Shown here in pieces: positions 1-12,959 of a stretch of 64,000 bases of DNA. Position 1 is the stretch's first letter; each line of letters opens with the position of its first letter. The position numbers were made by a program, and so were the translations under genes. Below the pieces are notes generated by a model. That model had not been told where the DNA came from and made no database searches. It saw only the letters and a list, made by a program, of their open reading frames with translations. Origin of the DNA: Nymphaea colorata (taxonomy: Eukaryota > Streptophyta > Magnoliopsida > Nymphaeales > Nymphaeaceae); NCBI RefSeq assembly GCF_008831285.2, contig NC_045141.1, forward strand, positions 21,262,848-21,326,847. Direction: 5' to 3'.

Positions 1-219
1 CTGGTGACATCCTCTCTCAAACTAGACAATTTTGATGATGTGTTTATTCACGTCTCACTTGAGTGTCTCAAACACACTCTAAAGATGCAGCTTAATTAAA
101 TTGTAGATATATCTCATCTATATTTTTTTTCCCCAAAAACGAATACAATAAAAACAGAGCAAATGATGGTCTTTGTCGTCTACCGTGATCAATGGTGCCA
201 CCATTCGTCTCTCCCACTT

Positions 220-250
<31 letters not shown>

Positions 251-640
251 AATTAAAAACAATGACCCTGGCCATCCAAAATAACCCAGCTCACTCATCC
301 TTCATGAAAAATAATTGAAGAGAAAAAAAAGGAAAATATGATGAGTATCTTCATCATCCATAATTAGTTCACACTTTTTTTTTTAAATTTTTTTTCTCAA
401 AAATCCATCTGGATGAATCTGATGGCTGTTATGAGTGAGCTGGTCAGTCATGATTTAAGTTGTCATATAATTTGTAAACACTATTTTCATGTTTTTAAGA
501 GCATATTCCTCTTTCTCTATCTCTCTCTCATTTTTTGCGTTCTTAGTGACTACTTGCTCCGGCTACTTGCCACTCAATTTTATGGGGTAGGAACTCATAT
601 TACCTTGAAATGAGGTCCGCTTGTAAAATTGTAGATACAA
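1..640. other. 5' flank of GH31 copy 1
   Basis: No gene is seen here. The stretch aligns with 17,599-18,235 upstream of the second GH31 gene, so it is the left part of the tandem unit; homology starts at the first base of the window, so the true left edge may lie outside. It holds a (TA)n microsatellite at about 220-245, longer at 17,836-17,879 in the other copy, and pyrimidine-rich runs. No TATA box could be chosen with confidence. Confidence 0.7.
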
Positions 641-644
641 AATG

Positions 645-915
645 GGTTCTAAATGAAAGTATTCCTACCAGCGGGAAGAATTAGAAGGGCCGTTGACAAA
701 TATTTGGTGCAATCATCTTCTTCTCCTCAGTCGACGGCTTCTTCTTGTCCGAGCTCTTCCATTTTATGCGTCCGTTTCCGCCACGCTCCTCCATCTTGTA
801 CGTGTCTGTGCTTCAGGCGGCGGTGCTCACTTGTGAAAGATATCGTGATCTTGAACCGGAGTCCCTTCGGTTGCTTTTGTTTTCCGCTGGACAATGCGTG
901 ATCTCCTAAGGGTCT
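645..915 (+). other. Probable 5' leader exon of GH31 copy 1
   Basis: This stretch is strongly conserved with 18,238-18,505 in front of the second GH31 gene, more so than the intron-like DNA after it. It is C/T-rich and contains a short open frame that ends before any plausible splice to the coding exons. I read it as a mostly untranslated first exon with a long leader intron up to 2,039. The donor site is not certain, and an upstream start codon in this exon cannot be excluded. Confidence 0.4.
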
Positions 916-2107
916 CGGTTTTGCTGCTTCCCATTTGTTATTCGAATGGATTTGGTTGCTTTGTTGTTGCGAATTGCGATATCCTTTCTTTGGAACAAAG
1001 TGGTTTCGGAGTATATCGGGAAACCTGATCCTACCTGCCTCTTCTTCCTCTTCTTCTTTCTTTTGGCTTGACTGATTTTTTTTAACAAAATTCCGTATGG
1101 ATGATTGGTAGGCCAGTTCTCCAAGTACTTATTCTTCTTTTCTTCCAAAATCTGGGTAGTCATTGTTAAGAAACGGTTCTGCAACATTTACATTGCTTCT
1201 AGTCGATTGCGTTTGTACAAAATTTATGGCTACAACGCTGTCTACATCATTGAGTGGAACTGCATTTAATCTTCTCCGTTTCCAGGATTTGAAGTTCATC
1301 ACCCGATTTGAGTAGACATAAGGTTATTCTGAGTCTGGTTATCTCTGCACTAGCTAAACAACGGAAGCCTTTAACAATTTTTGGGTTGCTGATGATGTTC
1401 ATGTTCGTAGCTAACTTGCCTTAGTGTCTCTAAAGATATTGTATGTTTGTGCGTGCAAATATGCAGGGTAATATTTAGTTATGTACAGCAGGGGTATATA
1501 GATCTTTGAAGATAATCTTTCAAGCAGTTTCACAGTTTAAGGCTAACAATTCAAACTTTAGTTATCACCTGCTTTTGAGACAACCACAAATATATCCTAA
1601 GCCACAAAAGTGAAGCATTCGCTTCATACATGCTAGAAATTATATTTTTATGGATGTTGATAAAAAAAATTTGCAATAAAACGTAAACCATTACAACCGC
1701 ATAAGCATTCTTGGCATCAAGTTATGGAAGAATTTGTATTTTGCTTGAATTTCTGGATCTATATGGAAGGTTATGTTCTGGAGAGTTCCTAGAGTTTTTC
1801 ATTGAAATGATTAGTTCTGCATTACATGAAGTACATAACTAGTTTTTAAGTTGCTTGATATGTTAAGGATATGAATATCTTTTAAGTTTTGAGTAATGAT
1901 CGTTATGTTTAATAGCTTACCTCTTGCTTAAATGCCAAGCTGTTATCGTAATTGTCTCAAAGTGTTACTAATATGTGACCAGTCTGAGAAATGGAATATC
2001 AAATTCAACAAAGTGCCTGACATGAACTTTTGTCTGCAGAATCAGATCTTAGAAAAGCAGCGAGAAGACTGAAAAATTTGATGAAAGCAGATTTGTTGAT
2101 GCCTAGG

Positions 2108-5100
2108 ATGGCTAAACATGAATGTGAAATGAATGCAACAGAGAATAAGCCTAAAAGGATGGTTTGCCAGCCTATTATTGGGGAGGGAATTTTTAGATTT
2201 GATTGTTCTGAGCATGCAAGGGATGCATCATATCCTAGTTTTTCATTTGCTAATGTTAAAGATAGAGAAGCGGGTATCACAACGTGCAGGTCACCTGAAT
2301 ATATTCCAGTTTACCTGCATTCAAATGGTCAACAGATTGTTACGGTCAAGGTCTGCAGCCATTCTCTCCAATAGGACCAATACATCAATCAAGTTCTTTG
2401 TCATTATTTAACTGTATTCCGTCTGCATATATTTGGATCATGAATTGAGATTTGTTTTTTCTTTCCACTTTTCTAAAGCTTCCAGTTGGAACTTTTTTCT
2501 ATGGGACTGGAGAAGTAAGTGGGCCACTAGAACGAACTGGGAAAAGAGTAAGAAAAATACAATTTTAAGTGCATCGATTTTACTAGCGTTAACTGCCTAA
2601 ATTGTGATCATGTTTCAGGTGTTTACATGGAACACCAATGCGTTTGGTTATGGATCAGGAACTACATCATTGTACCAATCACATCCTTGGGTCCTAGCTC
2701 TTCTTCCAAGTGGAGATGCCTATGGAATTCTTGCTGATACAACTTATCGCTGCGAGGTCTATTTTGTATTTTCGTTCTACTCAAGGCTGTAACTTCATAC
2801 TTCATAGAAGATCCAAAATTTTGACCCTTTCTATGCATTTCTTAGGTAGTTTGCAACTCCCTTTGCAGGTTGATCTATGTGAAGCATCAATGATAAGATT
2901 CGTGGCTCCTGCTGTGTATCCTGTTGTGACATTTGGCCCATTTGCATCTCCTTACCAAATTTTGGCATCTCTGTATCATGCAATTGGTAAATAGGCTTTC
3001 ATTGATTTGCCAGGCTCCATCATATATTTCTGACAGAAAGTAAACATATAATTTGATTCTTATTTAGCATTTTCATAGTTGGTCAGTATGGATCCTTGCA
3101 TTTGAAACAATTTTTTAGCACTGAAGAAATTGCATGTCTCCAGTGTAAGGTATCTCATAGAATTTTCATTATTCTGCTAAATTACAGCTTATAATAGCTT
3201 GAGTTGTATGTCATTCATGTTTTCAGCCTTCATGTGGGATGTGGATTTGCAGCGCTACCCGCTTGAGGGATTGCAAGACCTGTACGCTAGCCCATCTTAG
3301 GTTGTAAACGGGATTGGATTAATCCCAATTTTGACAAGCTTGATCTAACTAGATGAGGTGATGAGTTGGTCAAGTGAAGACCGTATAAATTGGTGATATG
3401 ATTGTGAACTTAGCCAAATCAACTTCTTGGCTAATCCGATCAAATATTGTTGTTCTTGTTCCAAGCTACTGATGTATGTTGTATCTTTTTAACTTTACCC
3501 GTTCTACAGGAAATGTGTTTATGCCACCAAAGTGGTCTTTAGGCTATCATCAATGCCGTTACAGTTATGACTCGGATGAGAGGGTCCTTAAGGTAGGTAA
3601 AATTTTCTTGCCAATGTGCACATTCATGCATTAAAACAATTTAATACAAATTGAATAGTTGAAATAACTATACTTGTTGCTTCACATGAACATTCGAGGA
3701 AAAACATTTACATTGGACACCTAAAGAGGACATCATCTAATTCTAACACATCCTTTTCATGTTCAGAACGTGTTATTTATGCATAAATTGAAGAAATATT
3801 TTCCAACCGCTAGTAAGCTCGAGCTTGACTAAAAAGAAACCAACAATTATTGGTTGCAAATGTGTCACCTTCTTTTTGGTTACATTGCCTCCTGTCTAAC
3901 TGCTTGTAAGCTAGTTTGACTAGCAATTTAGAGCTACCACGTCCTAAGAGCTAATAATCTAGTAAAAAATGAGCTTTTGATAGAAAATACCAAGCAAAAA
4001 AAAAGAAAAAAGAAAAAATTAGCTTATGCTTCAAGCATAGTCTATCTGATCTAGTAAGTCCTAGCAAGTGTACTTTTGCCTCATAATTGCAAAAAGCACA
4101 ATTTTGTTACACTGTACCTTTAATATAAGGAAGTAGTTAAGACGAGTATTTGAAATTATTCTTTAGGGGAGCACCATGTTTCATGAATCTGTCCCAACCT
4201 TTAGGGCAGATTCATGGAACACTTGCTTTCCAAACAATGCAGCATTTCTGCTACCTAGGAGATTACTGAGAGTACAACATGAATCTTATCGGACTCCGAC
4301 AGTGGTTACTGGGAAATGCTGATTGCTGAAAACATAATGCCTTTGACAGTGGTGCTAGGAACAGGTTCTGCATTTGGTTGTTGGTTTTCGATTTAGAAAC
4401 AGTGTTGTATTAGAAGTGCATCCTTCACCGTCAGATCTTTGGACATCTACTGTACCCGTCTTTGTTTTGCATTCACTCTCTTCTTGGCATGCGCAGGTGG
4501 CCAAAACATTTCGTGAAAAAGGTATCCCTTGTGATGTCATGTGGATGGACATTGACTACATGGATAGCTTCCGCTGTTTTACCTTTGATCAAGTATGCTG
4601 TTCTTTTCATCTACCCATTTTGATAAAAGCCATCGTTCGGCTATAAATTTTCAAACTCTGTTTCTGGAGTACTTTTATCCACTTGAACCCACCTTCTGCC
4701 ATTGCACCGGAAGGCAGTGAGCCAATGACCTGCCACATGCGTTTGATATTTACTATAATCTGTCTTTAATGGTTATTGGTGTTTTTGTGTCCATAAGATG
4801 GTATTTTATTATTATGTTCTGTGATGTTTCAGTTTTAGTTATTTTCTCTGCAGCTTCTTGTAATCCATACAAGAAATTTGTTGAGAAGATTTAACATCTA
4901 AATGTCTGATTTTTTTCTTCAATTTTCTTGCCAGGAGCGTTTCGCAGATCCAAAGTCTTTGGTGGATAAGCTCCATACGAGTGGCTTCAAAGCCATCTGG
5001 ATCCTTGATCCAGGCATTAAATGTGAGGAAGGTTATTCTGTTTATGATAGTGGCTGCGAGAATGACGTCTGGGTCTTGCAAGCAGATGGGAAACCTTTTG

Positions 5101-8100
5101 TTGGTAATGTCACATAAATGCGTGGGCTTTTCCTGTACGTTTACGCTGTGGACCAAGAAATGTCTGTTGTTTGTTGCATGTTGCTCGATATTATCTCTCG
5201 TACGTACTGTGTAGGTGAGGTGTGGCCAGCACAGAGCGTCTTTCCTGATTTTACGCAAGCAAAAGTACGTCACTGGTGGGCTAACTTGGTTAAGGATTTT
5301 ATCTGTAATGGTGCTGATGGCATATGGAATGACAGGAATGAGCCCGATATCCCTAAGGTGATATTGTTACCGTGCTTCACACTTTTGGGCAGTTTTGAAG
5401 ATTACATTTTTCCCATACCGATTTCTTTCCTTTATTCAGGTTATAACAAAAACTATGCCAGAGAGCAACATCCATAGGGGGGATAATGAGCTCGGGGGAT
5501 GGCAGAGCCACTCACATTATCACAATGTAAATCCTGTAACCTTAAGATGGAATGGTCCAGTCAACTGGAACATAAGCCTATAATCCTTTTCTGATGCTGA
5601 TATGTATATATACCGATGCAGGTGTTTATGTGTTCTAACAGCTTAGTTATGTACAGGTTTATGGAATGTTGATGGCAAAGTCTACATATGAAGGAATGAA
5701 ATTGGCTACCAGAAAGAAGCGGCCTTTCGTTCTAACAAGGGCTGGTTATATTGGCAGCCAAAGATATGCTGCTACATGGACTGGAGACAACCTCTCCACT
5801 TGGGAGCACTTGCACATGAGCATACAGATGGTTCTTTCCTTGGTAAGTGCGGATCATAATGAACTATCCCAGATACCATGTTGAATACTCTACTGACCAC
5901 ACTGCCAGATGACAAGATATCCCCGTCTCCGGGGAAAATTCTCCCGGTGAACGACCTTCCTAGTACGTGCTGGACGTTGGCACGAGAGCTACTTTAAATG
6001 AGACTGGACGAAGTGCGTCAATTTCTTTTTCTATGCAGAAAAAAACTGAAGCCTAACACCGCAAAGATCAAAAGTGATAAGAAATGACACGTGTTCGCCA
6101 AATTGAATCAGACAGATGATACAAGGAGATAAATGATACATGATACATGACGGAAACTTACTCAATAGGCTCTCTAGGACCTACATTTTGGGCTGGAGAA
6201 AATGATACATGACTCGAGCCTTGACCGCGTGTGTTGCGAGCGACCATAAACGTTAAAAAATCCCCATGTAATGCATCACCCTTCCTATCATGTCTTGAAT
6301 AGGTTGAACAAAATCTTAACGAATTTTTATACAGGGGCAACAGTTTAAGTTAATTATCTGATAGTTGAGTATGTTTCTTTCATCGGCTGTGGTTTTGACA
6401 ATGAAGTTCTCAAGAATTTTTTGTTCAAGGCCAATAAGAGCTCGCTTTATCTGGTCAGCGGTTCCAGTTTAAGAACTGCAAGTTGAACAGGTGAAAATAT
6501 TTCTCTTAGCATAACCTGGCATTTATCCATCTGATTCCCTGCTTGCAACCCCACCACTGCCCACAAAAAAAAAAAAAAAGAAAAAAAAAGGAAAAGGAAA
6601 AATGAAAGAAAAAATGTCCTTCAGAACCATGTTATATGGGTTTTTGTTACTTGTATATTTGAGTTGGTTTTTCTGATCACAATGGAAGAAGAAATTATAT
6701 AAAGCACACAAGTTCTGTTTCTACTTTCTCCTCTCCTGTTTAGGGGCTAAGTGGACAGCCATTAGCAGGACCGGATATTGGTGGTTTTGGTGGGAATGCA
6801 ACACCAAGGCTTTTTGGAAGGTGGATGGGGATCGCTGCCATGTTTCCGTTCTGTCGTGGACATACAGACTCTGGAACTATCGATCACGAACCATGGGCTT
6901 TTGGCCAAGAGGTTTGTCCTGAGTTCATACTATTTTAAGGCTAGTCCATGACTGCATTATTTATTTCACTTTCTTAATTGTCTATCGAGTGAAACGCTAC
7001 TCCTTCCGTCAAAAACAAAGCCTGTCTGGCCACATGGATCAGTTACTGTTTCTTGGGATATCAAGCTGCACTTCATTTATTAAGCGCAGGGTTCTTAAAA
7101 AAACTAATCAACTTTCACAACTTTTATGATCATAATGTGATTTAGTGGACCGAAAGCTACGTCCAAAATGATAATTAAAATCGTAAAAGAGATCTTCCAT
7201 GGCATCTATTATACGGTTTCTTATGTTTGGCTTGCGGTACTTTAGGTAATGTTTATTTCTTTTGTTAATTCACGAAGTGATTTTTACATTATCTTTGCAT
7301 TGGTCTTGTTCCTTTCTACATATTCCTCATTTTCATTTTGTTTTCTCCTCTTTTCTTTGTTTGTGATAAGCTTGCTGTGACAGAAAACTAACTCATTTTG
7401 TTATCTTCTAGTGTGAGGAAGTGTGCCGCTTGGCACTGTTGAGGCGCTACCAGCTTCTACCATACATTTATACTCTGTTTTACATGTCTCATACGAAGGG
7501 TGCTCCTGTTGTTGCTCCAATTTTTTTTGCAGGTATAATCAGCGATTTCAGGAAGCTTTTTTTGGCACCTGATGCTGTGGAACTATGTAGATCTAATGGA
7601 ACTTTCTTCTTTTGCAGATTCTAAGGACAAGAATTTGAGGAAAATTGAAAACGAATTTCTTTTGGGATCTATATTAGTATGTGCTAGGTATCGCCCTTCT
7701 GTTCATTTCAGACGCATGAGATACTGCTTATATCCTGATAACTGATCTTGTGCAAGTTCCTTTTATGTAAACCTCGTAGAACTGATTTGCAGTTACTTTT
7801 TCATCTGAGTTCTTGTCTGTGGCCTTATTTTAGTTTCAATGTAGAAAGTAACACTATCTCTCTTGGTACAAAATGCAGCACTCTACCAGACAAAGGATCG
7901 AACCAGATACAGTTTGTCCTGCCAAAGGGAAGTTGGTTGCAGTTTGATTTTGGGGATTCACATCCTGTAAGTGTTTCCAGTTGATTGGGAAAGTTAAGCT
8001 ATCGGTGATTCTGATACTTTTCTGGCGTTTCTTGAACAATGCAGGATTTGCCTCTGTTGTATCTACAAGGTGGATCAATTGTTCCTGTAGGTCGTCCCAT

Positions 8101-11100
8101 TCAGTACGTTGGGGAAGAAAGCCTATCGGATGACTTAATTCTCATCATAGCCTTGGATGAACACGGTAAACTTGAGAGTTGTTTTACAAATTTATCTTGT
8201 TCCTCTCTGTACTTGTGCTGATTGATCATTTTTTCAAAATCCTAACTACTCTTAGGTGTGAATATTACTTTGTTTGAAGATCTCTTTTTGTTTGACATGA
8301 AAGGGACATCATTGGCCTTAGTATATGGGTACAACCTGTTTCTGAACCTTAACCTCTGTCTTTAAGTGTGACCTAGAGCTGTATCTTGCCCAACAGGAAA
8401 AGCAAATGGCATCCTATACGAGGATGCTGGCGACGGATATGATTTCTGTGAGGGCGAATTCCTTCTATCTTATTATGAGGCCGAACTTAAATCTTCAGTC
8501 GTTACGGTCAGAGTATCCAGAAGCGAAGGGTCATGGAGAAGACCACGACGTGCTTTGCTTGTCCATTTATTGTTGGGCTTTGGAGCAAAGGTAGGTTCTG
8601 ATTTTCAAACTGCGTTCAGTGGGTGGGAACTGCTTGAAATTCGCAAATATCGGCAATATTTAAAAAATTTATAGCGATAATATCACAAAACATTTGAAAA
8701 AGGAACTTTTATCGCACTATTTCTGGTATATTGACATTCCAATTTCAAGCAAAGACATCATGCCATCTTTTTGATATTTAATGACTATGTTGAACTTGCA
8801 TGAATGTTTCATACCAAAATTAGTAAAGAAGCCATTATTTCATGAAAATTTTTAATCATTCTTTTATGTGTTTAAAATTTTAAATTTCTCAGGTTTTTCT
8901 GAGAATAAATTTCTTATTAATGCCCGTGACAACTCTCGCCCAACGCTAGTATGCTAAGAAAATTAGTTGCCTCTTGCAGGTTGACGCTGTTGGTGTGGAT
9001 GGAGAAGAATTGGACATAGTTATGCCACCAGCTTCTGAGATCTCCAGCTTATTAGCTGAAGCCGAAAGCCGGTATAGAGCGATGATGGGTATGCTGCTGC
9101 TTTCTTCCCATTTTAGGTAGTTATATGACATGTTTCATCCGGTCCTCACTTCCTTCGTGAAGTTACGAAATTTGTCCTTCTAGCCTTTACGTTCTGAATT
9201 GTTCTTGCTTTTCCAATTTCCAATACTTAGTTTGTAGCTACTTTATGGATTTTTATTCAACTTCTGGCTGCCATTTTATGCAGAAAGTGCCAACCCAATT
9301 CCAGATTCTCAGCCTCCGGAGCTTCTTCTATGCAAAGGAACAGAATTGTCGAGGATTCCTGTTGAACTCGAGAGCAGTGATTGGGTACTTCATATAGTCC
9401 CTTGGATTGGGGGTAGAATAATCTCCATGTTGCATGCTCCTTCTGGTATGGTTCATATTTCTACATATGATGGACTTTAGGATGAGCTCCTGCTGTAGAC
9501 TAGTCTCTATTTCCATGCTAGTGCTGGTATAATTTGTGCATATATCTACATATGACGGACTTCATGATGAGCTCCTGCTTAATCTCCCCGTCCATGCTAG
9601 TTCTGGTATAATTCGTGTATCCATTTACTATGCAACCCATTACGTCGTGTTATCTCTCCATTACTGAAGCATTTCGACTACATATTAGTCAAATGCCAAA
9701 CCCTGGTAAAATTTTATGAACGTAAAAAGGAAGAAAATTGATGGCTGCAATTTTATGGCGACGAGGGGATGGGTTTGCAAACCAACCACACATCTGGCAC
9801 ATCAAAATGCACTAAGAACCTGCCCAACCTGCACGGACTTGGATTGCCGGTGTGCAGTTTGGGTTATCTTGGACCATGAAAATCTAGTCCTGACAATTCG
9901 TGGTGTTATTTTTCTTACGTCGTGCAAAGTTGGTTTCGACCCTTAACTAATTGTCTAAACTTGTTTTCCTTGTCTCTAAAAGCCTCTATCGACACGTTTT
10001 ACTCAAAGAGTAGGCGACGTTGCGGCGCTTCCAAAACTCATGGATCCTGTTTAGCTTCTGATGAGCATCGTTTGCTGCAGGGAAGCAATGGCTTCAAGCT
10101 GAGATTGAAATTGGTGGATATGAAGAATATAGTGGAGTTGAATATCAGTCTGCTGGCCGCTCAGAGAAATACTCTGTAGTTGAGTGAGTTTTGAGCTCTG
10201 TTTTCTCTTATACATCATATCGAACTAAAAAAAGACCAGAAGTTTTTTCTGTAATCGTCCAATTGGCGCCTACTTTTTCACATACAAGTGTCTCCTCGTT
10301 CCGGTGACCTCAAAGCACATCCAGTTTCTGACCGCTTTCCTGATTGAACATGTCGACTCCTCGGTCCTTTGTTGCAAGACGGACCGGGGTTCTACATGAA
10401 TTCAAGTTGGCTCATGTGTAAAACCACGAACCTCCTATGGCTGTCGTCATCCTCTGGCCCATTAATACTTTTTGCTGGTACCATCAAGGCTCCATTGACA
10501 AGGCATCTTCCTCGTATTACTTAGGTGAATCTGATTATTTGTGTTTTCAATTTTGAACAGGAGGAATCTTGAGCAGCCCGACGAGGAAGAAACCATCAGT
10601 TTAAAAGGCGATATTGGAGGCGGACTGGTTCTTCTCCGATGCATTTCACTTCCAAAAGAAAAACCAGAGGTTTTACGAATCAGCTCTAGAATCGTAGCAG
10701 AGAATCTTGATCCTGGTTCCGGAGGCTTCTCAAGGTATGAAAATTGGTTTTCTGTTCATCATATTGTGGTTCGTTATGAACGGTGAGAAGTTACTTGAAA
10801 AAGGTTTCCTTCTGGATATTAGGGTCGTTTGTCTGCGTGTGCATCCAACATTTACTGTTCAGCATCCGACGGAGGTTTATGTTGCATTCACTTCTATGGT
10901 TGGGTCTATGTTTGAATTTCGGCCGGAATCCGGTGACCTAACCTTTGAAGGAGACGGCCGTCCAAATGGTAAGTTTGTTACTGCTTCGATTATATAAGAC
11001 AACTTTCAAACTTCGTTGATGCTTGAGGATCTTGGGTACGTAAATTTTCTGCGTTGTTCGTGTTCGACAAGGGTGTGCGTGGGGTCCTTTTATTTAGCTC

Positions 11101-11667
11101 CTGGATGAAGTAGCGTTTATGTGTTTCCGATTTTATCTTATTTTGTTAATTTTTTAATAGATGCAGCTAGAAACAGAAAGAAAGGGAAGAAGAAGAGAAA
11201 AATGGAAAAAAGTGAACAGAAGAGAGAAAAGAGAGAACAGGAGGTGGTATGCGAGAGAGAGAGAGAGAGGGTACCTTGTTCATCGTCACGTAGTTTTTAA
11301 CTTTCCCGCCACGAGCGACTGCTACACGGAAAGAGAGTGGGATATTGTCGTTTCATCAAGGTCTTTCTGTGAAACTGTATATTTATCTGCCATGAAATCA
11401 GTATCTGCATGTTTCTGACTTTGCAATTTTGCTGCTTCCATTTCTTATTGCTATAATCTTACTGAAATTTCCACAGGAGAATGGATGCTGGTCGATCGAC
11501 GTGCAGGTTTTGGTCTGGTTAACAGGTTTGATAAAGACGATGTGCAGAAATGCATGATTCGTTGGAGGACAGGTATTTGTAACTTGGAGCTTTTCTCTGC
11601 AGAAAGACCAGTTTCGAAGGATGCTCCCTTGCAAATTTCTCATGAATATGAGGTAATGCCTCTCTAG
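2108..11667 (+). CDS. HGL1: GH31 heteroglycan alpha-glucosidase, tandem copy 1
   Basis: Twenty-two exons keep phase throughout: 2108-2350, 2479-2547, 2619-2756, 2869-2986, 3510-3592, 4497-4592, 4935-5103, 5215-5357, 5440-5526, 5657-5842, 6744-6911, 7412-7532, 7618-7687, 7879-7966, 8045-8165, 8397-8590, 8980-9088, 9284-9445, 10081-10183, 10561-10734, 10823-10968, 11477-11667. The product is 992 aa, close to the Arabidopsis HGL1 length as I remember it. GH31 landmarks are WMDIDYMD, the nucleophile Asp345 in WNDRNEP, the acid/base Asp426 in WTGDN, and GPDIGGF. No signal peptide is seen, fitting a cytosolic enzyme acting on heteroglycan. The start is the ATG best matching the family; in-frame ATGs at 2081 and 2099 would add 9 or 3 residues. 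Exon 8 is odd: residues that are GPC and MNEPAVS in copy 2 are AQS and RNEPDIP here. The enzyme may be weakened or changed although the frame is whole. Confidence 0.88.
5215..5357 (+). other. Altered nucleophile exon of GH31 copy 1
   Basis: Exon 8 encodes residues 306-353. The catalytic Asp345 codon (5331-5333) is kept. The next residue, Met in the GH31 signature W-x-D-M-N-E, is Arg (codon 5334-5336). Ala-Val-Ser after NEP is Asp-Ile-Pro, and the WPGPC motif reads WPAQS. Copy 2 keeps the family residues at 22,767-22,909. Neighbouring exons show far fewer replacements. Confidence 0.85.
5500..9690. repeat. Near-identical conversion tract, GH31 copy 1
   Basis: From exon 9 to intron 18 the two GH31 genes read almost the same in introns as well as exons; for example exon 10 plus the following intron start, and the 7,748-7,980 and 8,946-9,130 stretches, show no or almost no change. 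Matching part in copy 2: about 23,050-27,200. Upstream and downstream the introns carry many indels. The start-to-start offset is 17,520-17,521 for exons 12-21 but wanders from 17,549 to 17,574 across exons 1-10. Confidence 0.7.
9440..9615. repeat. Diverged short tandem repeat in GH31 intron 18
   Basis: A segment of about 90 bp (a CTGGTAT start, then TCTACATATGA and GAGCTCCTGCT) occurs twice in a row with changes, with a third partial start. The first unit overlaps the end of exon 18 and its donor. The same structure is in copy 2 (about 26,961-27,136), so it is older than the gene duplication or has been homogenised. Confidence 0.6.
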
Positions 11668-12955
11668 TTGAGAGAGAGCAATAAACATATTTTCAGTCAA
11701 GAACGAGTAATTAATGTTTGGGGCAACCTGCTCATTCATTTCTATGCATGTTTATTAAAGAATAAGGCCCTTCTTCTTTAGATACTGGGACCTAGCAGAC
11801 ATTTACTATTGATTTGTTGCTTACTCCTGTATCGCATTGTGAGCGGAGGTACTGGTATTTAGCTCATGATTTACTGCATGAGAAATTGAAAGTGGTTCTC
11901 ATAATCCTCTTGTTTTGTTGATCAATGGGCCAATGATTTTGACGAAATCTCACACTATGAGAGATGTATGTGATAATCTTCAACAAAGAGACAGGATGAT
12001 TAATGAATATGTTGCCGAAGTGGATCGACCTTGAGACGAAATGACAATGCTTGGACCGTTTCATTTCCTTCTTTCTTTATTTCTTTCATCTGTTGGCTAA
12101 TTTCATGCATCACCGTGATGCTTTTTTGATTAAACCATGGGAATTACCTGACAGCTTAAAAATTTCGGATGAATTTTTACGATAAAGATGGGTCCTAAGT
12201 AAAAATAAAGAAAAACTCCATATATTTCCTTTGAAAGGAAGAAGAAAAGAGAAAAAAACAAAAGAATGCCAGGCCGAGGTTACCAAAAATTCTGATGTAA
12301 CTTGCAAAAAATAAAGCAAAAATATTGAATGTTAACTGTCTTCTAAACATAGCTGCTTTTGTCTGGCAAGCTCTGGAGATGGGAGTGTTATCTATTTATG
12401 AGGATTGGCTTATGATCTTCCTGGCACCAAGGTTTGAGTCCCTCCATCTCACAAAAGAAAAGGAAGAACGACAAAGCTAGAGTAGAATTAAGAATTTGAA
12501 AGGCAGCATTTCGTTGATTTTTCTCTGCATAAGCTTTGAATTTGAGTCGCCATTACTTTTAACAGTTCTTCCTTAGACAGTAGAGCAACTACCATTGAGG
12601 TGAGAGACCTGACCATTCTTGCACTTTTAACAGTTTACTTTTTATAAAAGTTAGGGTTCTCACCTACATGCAATTGGACACTTCATTCCTACTTTATCAA
12701 GGTTGACGAATTCATCCTTAACACTTCAACCGTGATTAGGAGCTTCGCATTGCCATATGCATAATAAGATGTGGTTTATCATTTGACAAATGCTTGTGTA
12801 GTTTGGCAACCGGCTTTTTGTGATTCATATTATCAATTTTTAAATAAAATTATGAAGTTTTTTTTTCCTATAGGTCGAATTTTTACTTTAAGAAAAGGAA
12901 ATTCATTTTTGTTTTATTTCCTTGAAGAAAATTTACAATCCATGACCCGAATATG
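11668..12955. other. 3' flank of GH31 copy 1
   Basis: No further gene is seen. This flank aligns with 29,205-30,555 after copy 2: closely up to about 12,514/30,053, more loosely to about 12,955/30,555, where the second copy runs into the TSR2 leader and the first into a copia fossil. The right edge of the duplicated unit therefore lies next to the TSR2 promoter. Confidence 0.65.
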
Positions 12956-12959
12956 AAAG

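Noticed and set aside
3228-3330. Possible extra exon in GH31 intron 4 after a CAG acceptor-like site
   Set aside because: Exons 4 and 5 join in phase to give the expected [11 protein letters not shown]; adding this piece would break the family alignment.
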